Positions 45,550 through 55,410 of a stretch of DNA of 64,000 nucleotides are shown one piece after another. The stretch's first letter is position 1, and each line of letters opens with the position of its first letter. The notes beneath the pieces were generated by a model. It was not told the origin of the DNA, ran no database searches, and worked only from the letters and a program-made list of their open reading frames with translations. The translations under genes were made by a program, and so were the position numbers. The DNA comes from Leptolyngbya sp. KIOST-1 (GTDB taxonomy: Bacteria > Cyanobacteriota > Cyanobacteriia > Phormidesmidales > Phormidesmidaceae): contig NZ_JQFA01000002.1 of assembly GCF_000763385.1 (NCBI RefSeq), forward strand, positions 3,162,001 through 3,226,000. Reading direction: 5' to 3'.

Positions 45550-47133
45550 ATGAACGCAAAACCACCCACGGTTCGAGGTTTTTGGGCCGGCAAAGTACGC
45601 CTGCGCCCAGCCTTAATAGGCCTGGTGGCTTTCGTGGGCCTGTGGCTGTGGTGGCCAATTGCCCCGGCGGCGGCACGCCAGCCCATGCAGACCGCTCAGT
45701 CAATTCAGCCCTACCTGGACCGGGTAGCGGAGGCCATCACCGAGTTCAGCCTCGACAACGGCATGAGGTTTATTGTGCTGGAGCGGCACCAGGCTCCAGT
45801 GGTGTCGTTTATGATTCATGCCAACGTGGGGGCGGTGGACGAAGACGATGGGAAAACTGGTGTGGCCCACTACCTGGAGCATTTGGCCTTCAAGGGCACC
45901 AGCCGCATTGGCACCAGGGATTTTGCGGCGGAGCAGGTGCTTTTTACCCAGCTCGATGCCATCTTCGATGACTTTTTAATCGCCTACGCCGCTGGCGATG
46001 CCGACAGGGCAACTGAGCTCCAGGGGCAGCTGGCGCAGCTACAGCAGGAGGCGGCCAGCTTTGTAGTGCAAAACGAGTACGGCCAGATTGTGCAGCAGGC
46101 TGGGGGAGTGGGCCTCAACGCCACTACCTCCGCCGACGAAACCCGCTATTTCTATAGCCTGCCTGCCAACAAACTGGAGCTGTGGATGTCGCTGGAGTCG
46201 GAGCGCTTTTTAGACCCGGTCTTTCGGGAATTTTTCGAGGAAAAAGAGGTGATTCTGGAAGAGCGTCGCATGCGGGTCGACAATTCCCCCATCGGCACCA
46301 TGATTGAGCGCTTTCTGGAGGAATCTTTCGTCAGCCACCCGTACCGCCGTCCGGTGATTGGCTACCAGGAGGACCTGCTTCTGGCCACCCGCAACGACAT
46401 TCAAACCTTTTACGACACCTACTACGGGCCTGGAAACCTGACTGTAGCTGTGGTTGGCGATGTTGACCCCGCCGAGGTGCGGCGGTTGGCTGAGGTCTAC
46501 TTCGGTCGCTACCAGGCTCGGGCGGTGCCGCCTGAGCCCGTCGTTGACGAGCCGCCCCAGACCGCACCGAGGGAGTTTGCCCTGGCGCTGCCCTCTCAAC
46601 CCTGGTATCTGGAGGGGTACCACCGGCCCAGCCTGAATGACCCCGACCACGTCATCTACGGCATGGTTGATAGCCTGCTGGTGGGGGGGCGCACCTCAAG
46701 ACTCTACGAGACCGTAGTAGACAACGCCCAGGTAGCCCTCGACATCGGCAGTTTGAATGGGTTTCCGGGCGATCGCTACGACAATATTTTTCTGCTTTAC
46801 GGCCTCACCGCCCCTGGCCATGCGCCTGAGGAGATTGGGGCACTGTTTGCCCAGGAGCTAGAGCGGCTACAGCAGGAGCTCGTCAGCCCAGAGGAGCTGG
46901 ACCGGGTGACCACTCAGGCCAGGGCCGACCTGCTGCGGCGTCTGGCCTCCAATAGCGGTATGGCCTCGCTGCTGGCCGAGTACCAGGCTAAAACTGGCGA
47001 CTGGCGCAATATCTTCGACAACCTCAGGGCGATTGAGACGGTGTCGGCGGATGATATTCAGCGGGTGGCGCAGACCCTGTTTCGCCCCGAAAACCGTACC
47101 GTGGGCAAGCTGGTACAGGCTTCGGCTGAGTAG
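45550..47133 (+). CDS. M16 family zinc metallopeptidase (catalytic)
   Basis: 527-residue processing peptidase-like protein. A hydrophobic segment at about 22-40 suggests export or membrane anchoring. Inverted zinc motif HYLEH at 107-111 (HxxEH) with Glu110 catalytic; the third ligand lies in the EEKEVILEER helix near 230-239. About 50 extra residues separate them compared with mitochondrial-type enzymes. A second, inactive M16 domain occupies the C-terminal half. Followed 110 bases later by a non-catalytic homologue; the two probably form a heterodimer, as in bacterial and mitochondrial M16B pairs. Target substrates unknown. Start ATG 45550. Confidence 0.9.
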   Translation: MNAKPPTVRGFWAGKVRLRPALIGLVAFVGLWLWWPIAPAAARQPMQTAQSIQPYLDRVAEAITEFSLDNGMRFIVLERHQAPVVSFMIHANVGAVDEDDGKTGVAHYLEHLAFKGTSRIGTRDFAAEQVLFTQLDAIFDDFLIAYAAGDADRATELQGQLAQLQQEAASFVVQNEYGQIVQQAGGVGLNATTSADETRYFYSLPANKLELWMSLESERFLDPVFREFFEEKEVILEERRMRVDNSPIGTMIERFLEESFVSHPYRRPVIGYQEDLLLATRNDIQTFYDTYYGPGNLTVAVVGDVDPAEVRRLAEVYFGRYQARAVPPEPVVDEPPQTAPREFALALPSQPWYLEGYHRPSLNDPDHVIYGMVDSLLVGGRTSRLYETVVDNAQVALDIGSLNGFPGDRYDNIFLLYGLTAPGHAPEEIGALFAQELERLQQELVSPEELDRVTTQARADLLRRLASNSGMASLLAEYQAKTGDWRNIFDNLRAIETVSADDIQRVAQTLFRPENRTVGKLVQASAE

Positions 47134-47243
47134 TCGAGGCGGCCAGCGGGCCGACCCCTGTTGTCCCGCCATGGTATGAGCGGCCAGAACAGGCCTCTTC
47201 AGGATAGTCACCCTTCAGACCTACGGTATTGGAACGCACAGTG

Positions 47244-48743
47244 ATGAACGCGATTAGCTGGTTTATGGGTACCCGCCGCAGCCTACGGCGTCGAATGATG
47301 CCGCTGTTGGCCCTGGTTGGGGTGTTCGCTGTACTGCTGCTGGCCTGGCAACCCGCGGCCAGTGCTCTCACACCGCGCCACTACGACGAGCTGGAGTTTC
47401 CGCCCCTGCGCGATATTGAAATTCCAGCCTACGAGCGTTACGAATTGCCCAATGGCTTGGTGGTCTACCTGCTCGAAGACCACGAGTTACCCCTGGTGAG
47501 CGGTAGCGCCACCTTTCGCACGGGCGGACGGTTTGAGCCCAGCGAACAGGTTGGACTAGCGAGCCTGACGGGCGAGGCCATGCGGGTGGGGGGTACCACT
47601 AGCCTGACCGCCGACGCCCTCAACCAGGCCCTGGAGCAGCGGGCCGCGTCGATCGAGACCAGCATCGACACCAGCGAAGGCAGCGCCAGCTTTAATGCCC
47701 TGACTGAAGATGTCGCCGACGTCTTTGCCCTGTTCGCCGATGTGGTTCAGCGGCCTGCCTTTGCCAATGACAGAATTGATTTGCTCAAGCGCCAGTACAG
47801 CGGCAGCATTGCCCGCCGCAATGACAACCCCGACAGCATCACCAGTCGAGAGTTTCGCAAGCTAGTCTACGGGGCCAACAGCCCCTACGCCCGCACGGTG
47901 GAGTACGCTACTCTGGCCGCCATTGAGCGGCAGGACGTCGAGCGGTTTTACCAGGCCTCGATTCGCCCGGAGCAGACCATTTTGGGCATTGTGGGCGACT
48001 TTGACAGCGCCCAGATGAAGCAGTGGGTCGCCGACTACTTTGGCCGCTGGCAGGGGACTGGTCCGGCGCTGGATACAGCCCTGCCAACGGTGGAGCAGGC
48101 CAGAGCGGGGGTGTTCAAGGTGGAGCAACCTCAGCTCACCCAGAGCTACATTCAGCTGGGCCACCTGGGGGGGCAGCTTGACTACCCCAACCATGCCGCC
48201 CTGGCGGTGATGAACGAGGTGCTCAACGGCTTTAGCGGGCGCCTGTTTAACGAGGTGCGATCGCGCCAGGGGTTGGCCTACTCGGTCTACGCCTTTTGGG
48301 CTCCCCGCTACGACCACCCGGGGCTATTTGTGGGCGGTGGACAGACCCGCTCTGAGGCTACAGTGCCCTTTATCCAGTCCACGCTGGCGGAAATTGACCG
48401 CATCCGCACCGCGACCGTCAGTGATGGGGAGCTCGCCCAGGCCAAAGATGCCGTGCTGAACAGCTTTGTGTTTAATTTTCAAAATCCCAGCCAGATTCTG
48501 GCTCGGCTGATTCGCTACGAGTACTACGACTACCCCCAGGACTTTGTGTTTCAGTTCCAGGACCAGGTGCGCGAGGCTACCGTAGCCCAGGTTCAGGCCG
48601 CTGCCCAGGCCAATCTGCGCCCGGATCAGATGGTTATTTTGGTGGTTGGCAATTCGGCGGCCATTCAGCCCAGCCTGGACGCCCTGGCCCCCAATACCGC
48701 CGTGACGCCCATCGACATCACCATTCCCTCGCCCGGAGCTTGA
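47244..48743 (+). CDS. M16 family peptidase-like protein lacking the zinc motif
   Basis: 499-residue partner of the upstream M16 peptidase. The position of HxxEH is occupied by a SLTGEAM sequence, so it cannot bind zinc in the usual way. The C-terminal half retains the substrate-binding RQGLAYSVYAFW segment (Arg and Tyr) typical of M16B subunits. A hydrophobic N-terminal segment (about 15-40) suggests export. The ATG at 47244 is preferred over a TTG at 47229 because of a GGAA 9-12 bases upstream. It ends 31 bases before the convergent kinase gene. Confidence 0.9.
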   Translation: MNAISWFMGTRRSLRRRMMPLLALVGVFAVLLLAWQPAASALTPRHYDELEFPPLRDIEIPAYERYELPNGLVVYLLEDHELPLVSGSATFRTGGRFEPSEQVGLASLTGEAMRVGGTTSLTADALNQALEQRAASIETSIDTSEGSASFNALTEDVADVFALFADVVQRPAFANDRIDLLKRQYSGSIARRNDNPDSITSREFRKLVYGANSPYARTVEYATLAAIERQDVERFYQASIRPEQTILGIVGDFDSAQMKQWVADYFGRWQGTGPALDTALPTVEQARAGVFKVEQPQLTQSYIQLGHLGGQLDYPNHAALAVMNEVLNGFSGRLFNEVRSRQGLAYSVYAFWAPRYDHPGLFVGGGQTRSEATVPFIQSTLAEIDRIRTATVSDGELAQAKDAVLNSFVFNFQNPSQILARLIRYEYYDYPQDFVFQFQDQVREATVAQVQAAAQANLRPDQMVILVVGNSAAIQPSLDALAPNTAVTPIDITIPSPGA

Positions 48744-48774
48744 GCTTAAGGGGGCTGTTGCGAGATTAAGCGAC

Positions 48775-51243
48775 TCAGGAGTTGACCTCGGCGCTGCCGG
48801 AGTCTGGTTCGCTGGCGGAGGCTTCTTCGGCAGTGTCAAACCAGTCACCGGGCAGCATTCGGGTGGGGTCGTCGCCCGCTTCCGGGTCTTCCATGTTGTC
48901 GGTGGCCACGCTATCGATCCACACTCCGTAGGAAAGTGCTCTCCCGTCATTGGGGCTGGCGGGGTCAGGGATGCCCTCGGGGAGAACGTGCGATCGCACC
49001 ACGCCCTCAACCCGGCTCAGGTCGGCCAGGACCTCCTCGGCCCGCTGGTAGCGATCGGTGAAGTCGTAGAGCACCAGCCGGGTCACAATATCGCCAAAGT
49101 CGGGGTCCAGGTTAGGGGCCTCGTGCCGCCAGATCAGCTCGCCATTGATGTCGCGGCGCAGGGCATAGGCCGGAATGCCGGTCAGCGCCTCCACGGCGGT
49201 GACGCCCAGGGCGTAGAGGTCGCTGCCAAACTTGGGCAGCCCCGCCGACTGCTCACTGGGCATATAGCCCTGGGTGCCCACCCCAATGGTGGAAGTGGAG
49301 GTGAGGTTGACCCCCGTATCGGCCAGCTTATTGGAGATCAGCTTGACAGCGCCAAAGTCGATTAGCACCAGTTGTCCGTCAGACTGCCGCCGAATGATGT
49401 TGGAGGGCTTGATGTCGCGGTGAATCACGCCCTGGTCGTGCACGAAGGCAATTACCGGCAGCAGCCCCAGCAGCAGATCGAGCACGTAGGCCTGGGGCAT
49501 GGGGCGGCGGCAGGCCAACTCATCCTTGAGCAGACGGCCCTCAATCATTTCTTCAACCAGATAGAATGAGTTTTGGGCCTCAAAATAGGCCAGCAGCCTG
49601 GGAATTTGGGAGTGGTGACCCAGTTTTTCCAGGGTTTCGGCTTCTCCCTGGAAGAAGCGCCGGCCCAGACGGTGAGCCCTGGGGTCATCGCTGATGATGC
49701 GCAGCTGCTTCACAACGCAGATGGGCGACCCGGGGCGCTGGGTATCTTCGGCCACGTAGGTTTCCCCAAAGCCCCCTGACCCCAGCAGCCGCACAATCTG
49801 GTAGCGGTTGCCCAACAGCAGGCCAATCACCTCCGCCTCCCGCAGCTTCAGCAGGTCCTGCAGGTCCTCCTGCTGACTGATGATTTCCTGCACGATAGGG
49901 GAGGTGACGTACTGCTCTAGGGTTTGACGCAGTCGCTGCTTGCGCAGCTGTTCGGTGACGATATCGGCCACAATGTAGGTGCTGCCCAGCACCATCAACC
50001 CGGCGATCGGGGCGCCGGTGGGCAGGAGCACCCCGGCCCCGGCAAAGGCACCGTAGCTGAGCCAAAACCAGCCGCCGTTGGCCGCTGCCGTCCAGCCCAG
50101 GCGGGCGATCGGACGGTTAAACCGCCGCAGCAGCAGCACAAACCCAGTCCCGCCGACCACCACCAGCAGCCCCCGCAGCCAGGGGTTGGGAATGCCCAGG
50201 CGGAGCGCTCGGTGATCGCGCAGGTTGGCCATGTCATTGGCTAAAATTTCGACCCCGGCCATGGCCTCGGGGTGTAGCAGGGTTTCTGAAAAAGGGGCCT
50301 GGTGAAAGTCCTGCAGAAATCTGGCGGTGGCCCCTACCAGCACAATCTTGTCCCTGAAGTAGCGCCCGTTGTTGAGGTATTCAGCCCAGGGGTCGGGGTC
50401 GAGCACGTACCAAAACGGCACGTGGCTAAAGCTGCGCGACGGTCCGTAGAAGTTGATAACGTCGCCTCGGGGGGCAGGGTAGTCTACCCCAGCAGCATCG
50501 AGGGTGGCCTCGGCAAAGGAGCGGGTGTTGTCCACATCGCTCTCCAGGCTGCTGAGCGTATCAATTTCGGCCAGGCTGGCTTCTAAGCCGTTGAGATAGG
50601 CCCGGCCGTGGCGGTGGATCCGCCCATTGGGCTCAATAAAAAAGTTGATATTGCCGGTGTGAACAGGCGTATCGAGCAGTTTGGGCAGGGGCGGGGTGGG
50701 GCGAATCAGCGCCCCCTGGCGCAGCTGGGCATCGTCGACGCGGGTGGCCAGCACCACCCGATCGCCGTAGCGGCTCAGCACATCGGTCAGGGCCTGGTCG
50801 TCGGCAGGGCCATAGCTGCTTTCGGAAAACATCAAAATATCCAGGGCTACCGCTCTGGCCCCCGCCGCCAGCAGTCGCTCGATCGCGATCGCGTGGGCCT
50901 GGCGCTGCCACGGACTGCCCGCGATCGGGGCCAGGTGGCTGTACTGATCGGGGTCGGTGCGGTAATACTCGGCCTGGCCGAACGACTCATCGTCCATAGC
51001 CAGAATGACAATGTCGTTAGGGGCCACCGCCGACCCGCGAATTTCAAAAAAAAGGGTTTGCAGGCGTCGCTCCAGCAGCTGCGTCGGCACCGAGTCGGTG
51101 GCCACATGGGCAGCCACAAAGCTCAGCCACAGACCGGCCAGGGAAAGCTTGACCCAGTCGCGCTTGATTTGGCGCTGCACCCAACCCTTGACGCGGTAGG
51201 TGGTAGAGAGAGCCGCGGTCTTAGTTTTAGACGACGAGAGCAT
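48775..51243 (-). CDS. CHASE2 domain-containing serine/threonine protein kinase
   Basis: 822-residue membrane receptor kinase. An N-terminal segment (about 33-48) is followed by an extracytoplasmic CHASE2 sensor (about 55-345; GARAVALDILMFSE), three membrane helices (about 360-430) and a cytosolic Hanks-type kinase: glycine loop GSGGFGETY near 486-494, HRDIKPSN near 604-611, IDFGAVK near 627-633 and APE-region GTQGYMPSEQ. All key residues look intact. The acidic C-terminal tail is probably disordered. The architecture is common in cyanobacteria and implies sensing of an envelope signal; ligand unknown. Confidence 0.93.
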   Translation of the reverse strand: MLSSSKTKTAALSTTYRVKGWVQRQIKRDWVKLSLAGLWLSFVAAHVATDSVPTQLLERRLQTLFFEIRGSAVAPNDIVILAMDDESFGQAEYYRTDPDQYSHLAPIAGSPWQRQAHAIAIERLLAAGARAVALDILMFSESSYGPADDQALTDVLSRYGDRVVLATRVDDAQLRQGALIRPTPPLPKLLDTPVHTGNINFFIEPNGRIHRHGRAYLNGLEASLAEIDTLSSLESDVDNTRSFAEATLDAAGVDYPAPRGDVINFYGPSRSFSHVPFWYVLDPDPWAEYLNNGRYFRDKIVLVGATARFLQDFHQAPFSETLLHPEAMAGVEILANDMANLRDHRALRLGIPNPWLRGLLVVVGGTGFVLLLRRFNRPIARLGWTAAANGGWFWLSYGAFAGAGVLLPTGAPIAGLMVLGSTYIVADIVTEQLRKQRLRQTLEQYVTSPIVQEIISQQEDLQDLLKLREAEVIGLLLGNRYQIVRLLGSGGFGETYVAEDTQRPGSPICVVKQLRIISDDPRAHRLGRRFFQGEAETLEKLGHHSQIPRLLAYFEAQNSFYLVEEMIEGRLLKDELACRRPMPQAYVLDLLLGLLPVIAFVHDQGVIHRDIKPSNIIRRQSDGQLVLIDFGAVKLISNKLADTGVNLTSTSTIGVGTQGYMPSEQSAGLPKFGSDLYALGVTAVEALTGIPAYALRRDINGELIWRHEAPNLDPDFGDIVTRLVLYDFTDRYQRAEEVLADLSRVEGVVRSHVLPEGIPDPASPNDGRALSYGVWIDSVATDNMEDPEAGDDPTRMLPGDWFDTAEEASASEPDSGSAEVNS

Positions 51244-51615
51244 GGGCGGGGCGAGGCGGGGGGCAACCTTAGCTTAATCACCAAACCGCTGCGCTGGGCC
51301 ATGAGTTTACGGAATCTTAGCCCCAGGCGCTACTGGCTCTGACGAAACACCGCCTCCACCCGCAGCGCCAAGACATGCAGCAGCCCCGGGGCCAGCTGAG
51401 GATGGGGCATGGTGTCGGCCAAAATTACCGTGGTCAAAAGAGCCAGCAGTAAACGGTGCCACTTAAGGTTTCGGTAAACGCGCGTTGCCATCGGCCACAC
51501 CCACCCGTTGGTCACTACAGCAAAGTTCACCCAGCGATCGCGCCACTAGGCCCAGGGCCGAGCCTGGGAGCTAGACCACTCAACCCCCATCTTGCCGCCA
51601 AGGGACTACAATTAA

Positions 51616-51651
51616 ACTAAACGGTTTGGTAAAATTAGTCAACGGATTAGT
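51616..51651. promoter_or_regulatory. Tandem TetR-type operator candidates
   Basis: Two 15-base near-palindromes, ACTAAACGGTTTGGT (51616-51630) and AGTCAACGGATTAGT (51637-51651), with centres 21 bases apart (two helical turns). The pattern ACYAAAC-G-GTTTRGT resembles operators of TetR/AcrR repressors. They lie 300 bases upstream of a TetR gene. Confidence 0.5.
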
Positions 51652-51660
51652 TACACAGGG

Positions 51661-51674
51661 GTATAGCGCTATAC
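51661..51674. promoter_or_regulatory. Perfect 14-base palindrome
   Basis: GTATAGCGCTATAC, ten bases downstream of the tandem operators. It contains TATA-like sequence that could form a -10 element. Confidence 0.35.
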
Positions 51675-51749
51675 ACTACTGCTGGAGTGGCCTGGGAAAA
51701 TTTCAGCAGGTGTGATCGCCTGAGGCTGGTCGGCAGCAGCACCCCAGAC

Positions 51750-51860
51750 TAAGGCTGTCATCAATTAGCCTTAGAAGGTCCTAAAAGCAGCGGGTACAGC
51801 CCCTGGCCTGGTTTTTGGGGCGGGTGTGGCAAGGCTTGAAATACAAGGCTTTTGGTCACC
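51750..51860 (+). repeat. Dispersed repeat family B, copy 2
   Basis: Matches copy 1 over its length: AGGCTGTCATCAATTAG, TACAGCCCCTGGCCTGG, GGGTGTGGCAAGGCTTGA and AGGCTTTTGG. The left inverted arm is less perfect than in copy 1. Confidence 0.75.
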
Positions 51861-51951
51861 CTGGATGACACCCCCTAGCGCCCTAGGCTACTGTGCCGCT
51901 GAGTAGTCAAGTGGTATACAAGAGTCAACCCGGTTAGGAAGGTATCCACGC

Positions 51952-52554
51952 GTGGTCCAAAGTCCGTCAGTGCTCAACGACAAAGCCGTACAAATTTTGC
52001 AGGGAGCGATGCAAGAGTTCCTGCAAAATGGCTACGCGGGCACCAGTATGGACAAGGTGGCCGCCACCGCTGGAGTCTCCAAACCCACGGTCTACAACTA
52101 TTTCAAAGATAAAGAGGGGCTGTTTCGATCGCTGATTCAGTACGTGGCCGAGTCACGCTGTCAGCAGGTGATGGGGGACGGCAACCTGGAAGGCCGCCCC
52201 GAAGTGGTAATTCGCCGGTTAATTACCAACGCCATTGAGAGCGAACTACACGACCTGGACTACCAGAACTTTGTGCGGCTGGTGGCGGGCGAGTCGGGCC
52301 GATTTCCGCAGCTGGCCCAGGCTTTTGTTGAATATCTGACCAAACCCGCCGCCGACCAGCTCACCGCCTACCTCAAAAGCTGCCCCGAACTCAACCTGCC
52401 CGACCCTGAGGCCACGGCGCGGGTGATCCTGGGGGCTACGGTCTTCTTTATCATGACCCAGTCGGTCATGCACGGTGAGCACATCATGCCGATGGAGCCG
52501 CAGCGCCTGGTGGATAGCCTGGTGGATCTGGTCATGCGATCGCAGGCGGCCTAG
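51952..52554 (+). CDS. TetR/AcrR family transcriptional regulator
   Basis: 200-residue repressor. The N-terminal helix-turn-helix (about 28-55; [22 protein letters not shown]) is typical; the C-terminal ligand domain is unspecific but includes a helix with [18 protein letters not shown] start at 51952. It probably controls its own expression and possibly the neighbouring DNA through the tandem palindromes upstream. Its last bases overlap the end of bioB (tail-to-tail, CTAG). Ligand unknown; AcrR-like regulators often respond to hydrophobic compounds. Confidence 0.9.
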   Translation: MVQSPSVLNDKAVQILQGAMQEFLQNGYAGTSMDKVAATAGVSKPTVYNYFKDKEGLFRSLIQYVAESRCQQVMGDGNLEGRPEVVIRRLITNAIESELHDLDYQNFVRLVAGESGRFPQLAQAFVEYLTKPAADQLTAYLKSCPELNLPDPEATARVILGATVFFIMTQSVMHGEHIMPMEPQRLVDSLVDLVMRSQAA

Positions 52555-53585
52555 GGCATGTCATCCATCTCTTCACCGTTGGGGCCTTCGAGCACAAACC
52601 CGGCGTCGCGGATCATGGCGTAGTCCGCCTGGACCGCCTGCCCGGGGGTGGTGAGGTAGTCACCGACAAAAATTGAGTTGGCGGCATATAGCCCCAGGGG
52701 CTGAAGCTGCCGCAGCTGCACCTCGCGGCCCCCGGCAATGCGAATTTCCTGGGCGGGCAGCAGCAGCCGATACAGGCACAAGATCCGCAGGCACTGGCGC
52801 GGGTTGAGGTCCTGTCGCCCTTCGAGGGGCGTTCCCGGAATCGGAATCAGAAAGTTCAGCGGCACGCTGGTCACCTCCAGACGCCGCAGGGCCAGGGCCA
52901 TATCGATGACGTCGTCGCTGGTTTCGCCCAGGCCAAAGATACCGCCCGAGCAGGTGGTCATCCCTGCCGACTGCACTGCCTCCAGGGTGGCAACGCGATC
53001 GCCAAAGGTATGGGTGGTGCAGATCTCGCCGTAGTTGTTCTCCCCCGTGTTGAGGTTGTGGTTGACCCGGTCTACCCCCGCCGCCGCCAGCTGCCGGGTC
53101 TGCGCCTCGTCGAGCAGCCCCAGGCAGGCGCAGATTTTCATGGGGTACTGGGCTTTGACCTGGCGCACCGCGTCGAGCACCTGAGCAAACACGCGATCGG
53201 AGGGCGATCGCCCCGAGATCACCATACAAAAGGTGCCCGCCTTGAGGCTGTTGGCCCGTTCCGCCGCCGCCAGAATTTTCTCCTGGGCCATAAACGGATA
53301 TTTCTCGATCTCGGCGCTGGAGATCTTCGACTGCGAGCAGTAGTGGCAGTCCTCGGGGCAGAGACCGCTCTGGGCATTTAGCAAAAAGTGCAGCCGCACC
53401 CGATTGCCCCAGTAGTAGCGTCGCACCCGGTAGGCCGCCGCCAGCTGATCGAGCAGTTCGGTGTCGGGGGCCGCCAGCACCGCCTGGGCCTGCTCCCGGC
53501 TGAGCACGTCCCCCGCCAGGGCCTGATCCGCCAGCGCTTGCCAATTAACGCGGGAGGTCGCAATAGAGGTCGCCGTCATAGCCAT
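52551..53585 (-). CDS. bioB: Biotin synthase
   Basis: Radical SAM enzyme converting dethiobiotin to biotin. 344 residues. SAM iron-sulfur cluster cysteines are Cys76, Cys80 and Cys83 (CPEDCHYC); other BioB hallmarks are [18 protein letters not shown] and NHNLNTGE. The conserved arginine and cysteines of the second cluster appear in the expected regions. Start ATG 53585; an ATG at 53579 is possible. No other bio gene is nearby, as is usual in cyanobacteria. Its 3' end overlaps the tetR stop by four bases. Confidence 0.96.
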   Translation of the reverse strand: MAMTATSIATSRVNWQALADQALAGDVLSREQAQAVLAAPDTELLDQLAAAYRVRRYYWGNRVRLHFLLNAQSGLCPEDCHYCSQSKISSAEIEKYPFMAQEKILAAAERANSLKAGTFCMVISGRSPSDRVFAQVLDAVRQVKAQYPMKICACLGLLDEAQTRQLAAAGVDRVNHNLNTGENNYGEICTTHTFGDRVATLEAVQSAGMTTCSGGIFGLGETSDDVIDMALALRRLEVTSVPLNFLIPIPGTPLEGRQDLNPRQCLRILCLYRLLLPAQEIRIAGGREVQLRQLQPLGLYAANSIFVGDYLTTPGQAVQADYAMIRDAGFVLEGPNGEEMDDMP

Positions 53586-53727
53586 CAGGTGAATAGGTCA
53601 GGGTAAGCAGAATCCATTGTCTCAGAGTTGGAGGCTCAGGGTTAGCTTGCTCTTTAGTTTGCTCTGAGGTTGGATCGCTCTGAAGCATGAACTATAGGGT
53701 TCAGAGGTTGGCCCTTTTCACGCCGGC

Positions 53728-54261
53728 TCAGTTGTCCAGCACCCGCACGTCAACGGTGCTGGTATTGAAGTTGTAGAGGTCGCCGTCTAGCTCAATTTGG
53801 GTGCCCACCTTGACCTTGCTGTTGCCAAACACCGGGCCTGTGCTGGTGATTTGGGCGTTGTCTTCCAGGGTGATCAGCATATCGATGGTGTAGTTCAGCT
53901 CTGGACGCGGGTCGGGCAGGGCAATCACCGTGCCGTCGGGCTGGGGCACCGCCGTACTGCGGGGCAACAGACGCGCCTCTTTGATCTTGACTCGCCCGTA
54001 GGGCTGGTTGCGAATGATGATGTTGGTGGTGTCGGAATTTTGGATGGTTTCAAACAGCCGGGCCGGATCTGAAGAGGTCAGACCCCGCACCATCACATCG
54101 ACTTCCACCGGCCTGGTGGTCGCCCCTACCTGAGCCACCGAGCCCGACGTGCCAGGGTACAGAAAAATGCCGAACAGCACCATCAAAATAATTAGGGCCG
54201 CCGCCACATCTAAAATACTGACTTTGCCGAACAGGCGACCTTTAGCGTCAAGGAGGGTCAT
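53728..54261 (-). CDS. DUF4330 domain-containing membrane protein
   Basis: 177-residue protein with one N-terminal membrane helix (about 14-35; VSILDVAAALIILMVLFGIFL) and a predicted beta-rich periplasmic or lumenal domain. The opening MTLLDAKGRLFGKVSILD is diagnostic of DUF4330. Function unknown. The ATG at 54261 is preferred; a longer frame to 54450 adds a polar stretch with no family match. Single gene between bioB and the M48 peptidase gene, divergent from the latter. Confidence 0.88.
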   Translation of the reverse strand: MTLLDAKGRLFGKVSILDVAAALIILMVLFGIFLYPGTSGSVAQVGATTRPVEVDVMVRGLTSSDPARLFETIQNSDTTNIIIRNQPYGRVKIKEARLLPRSTAVPQPDGTVIALPDPRPELNYTIDMLITLEDNAQITSTGPVFGNSKVKVGTQIELDGDLYNFNTSTVDVRVLDN

Positions 54262-54525
54262 AGCTGGGGTGCCCTCAACCGGGGGAGGGGATGAATGGTT
54301 TAGACCAGCGCAATATTGGAACAGCGCCAGGATCGATACCATTGAAGCACAGGCAGGCTCTTTTGCGGCATCTGCAATCTGCCGCTGCCGCCAGATAGAG
54401 GCCCAAGCAGGCTTTCTGCTGTAAGAGGAGACAAATTTATTATTGACCACTGCCTGTGGCCGGCTCAGGCCGAGCAGGGCAAGATGGAATTAGTCATGAC
54501 TCTCAGCAGCACGTGAGGCATTTCT

Positions 54526-55377
54526 ATGCTTTCTCCTCTCACATATTTCAAAAAAAATTCTATCTTGCGCCGTGGTCTCTACGGCCTGATGGCCACTCTG
54601 ATGGCGATCACCATCGGTTTGGCTACCCCCACGCCTTCCCATGCCAGCCTGTTTGATCTTATTTTTCAAGGCATTCGCTACGTTCAACTGGGCAATATGT
54701 CCAACCGTGACGAAGTCAATCTGGGCACCCAGATCGACCGTCAGCTCAAGGCCCAAGGGGTGCGAGTGTACAACCGCAACCCAGCGATTAATAGCTACAT
54801 CAACGAAATTGGTCAACGCCTGGCCGCCACCAGCGATCGCCCCGATCTGCCCTACACCTTCCAGGTGGTGGACAACAACAGCGTCAACGCCTTTGCCACC
54901 ACCGGAGGCTTTGTCTACATTCAGACCGGCCTAATTCGCGCCGCTGAAAACGAAGCCGAGCTAGCTGGGGTCATGGCCCACGAAATTGGCCACATCACCG
55001 GACGGCACGCCCTCAACCAGATGCGCCAGCAGGCGCTGGCCAGTGGCGTAGCGGGCAGTCTGGGGGTGCGTCAAGACGCCCTGGTTGGTCTGGGGGTGCA
55101 GCTGGCCCTGCAGCTGCCCAACAGCCGCGAGGCTGAGCACGACGCCGATCGCCGTGGGTTCAACAACCTGGGCCGGGCGGGCTACGACACCACGGGCTTC
55201 ATCAGCTTTATGCGGAAGCTGGAGGGGGGCAGAACCGCTGAGTTTCTTAGCACTCACCCCAACCCCGGCAACCGGGTGAACAACCTGCAGAACATGCACA
55301 GCGCCGGCACCTTCGCCGCCAACACCGGGGTCGGCACCGATGCCGCCGCCTACCGCAACCGGATTCGAGGTCTATAG
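54526..55377 (+). CDS. M48 family zinc metallopeptidase, secreted
   Basis: 283-residue protein with a signal peptide (about 1-36; cleavage probably after SHA). Zinc motif HEIGH at about 152-156, and the third ligand plus conserved aspartate in REAEHDAD near 201-208. This is the compact BepA/LoiP-like form of M48 with no membrane helices beyond the signal, so likely periplasmic and involved in envelope-protein quality control (inference from family). Start ATG 54526. Its 3' spacer is filled by repeat B copy 3. Confidence 0.92.
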   Translation: MLSPLTYFKKNSILRRGLYGLMATLMAITIGLATPTPSHASLFDLIFQGIRYVQLGNMSNRDEVNLGTQIDRQLKAQGVRVYNRNPAINSYINEIGQRLAATSDRPDLPYTFQVVDNNSVNAFATTGGFVYIQTGLIRAAENEAELAGVMAHEIGHITGRHALNQMRQQALASGVAGSLGVRQDALVGLGVQLALQLPNSREAEHDADRRGFNNLGRAGYDTTGFISFMRKLEGGRTAEFLSTHPNPGNRVNNLQNMHSAGTFAANTGVGTDAAAYRNRIRGL

Positions 55378-55410
55378 GGACTGCGGACACCCTAGGGCGT
55401 GCCATTAGTT

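Larger units (their letters stand above)
51244..51951. other. Regulatory and repeat-bearing region upstream of the TetR gene
   Basis: About 700 bases. Contains tandem candidate operators (51616-51651), a 14-base palindrome (51661-51674) and repeat B copy 2. A weak 66-codon minus-strand frame (51330-51530; ATG option 51488) has one hydrophobic stretch and is not called with confidence. Confidence 0.5.
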
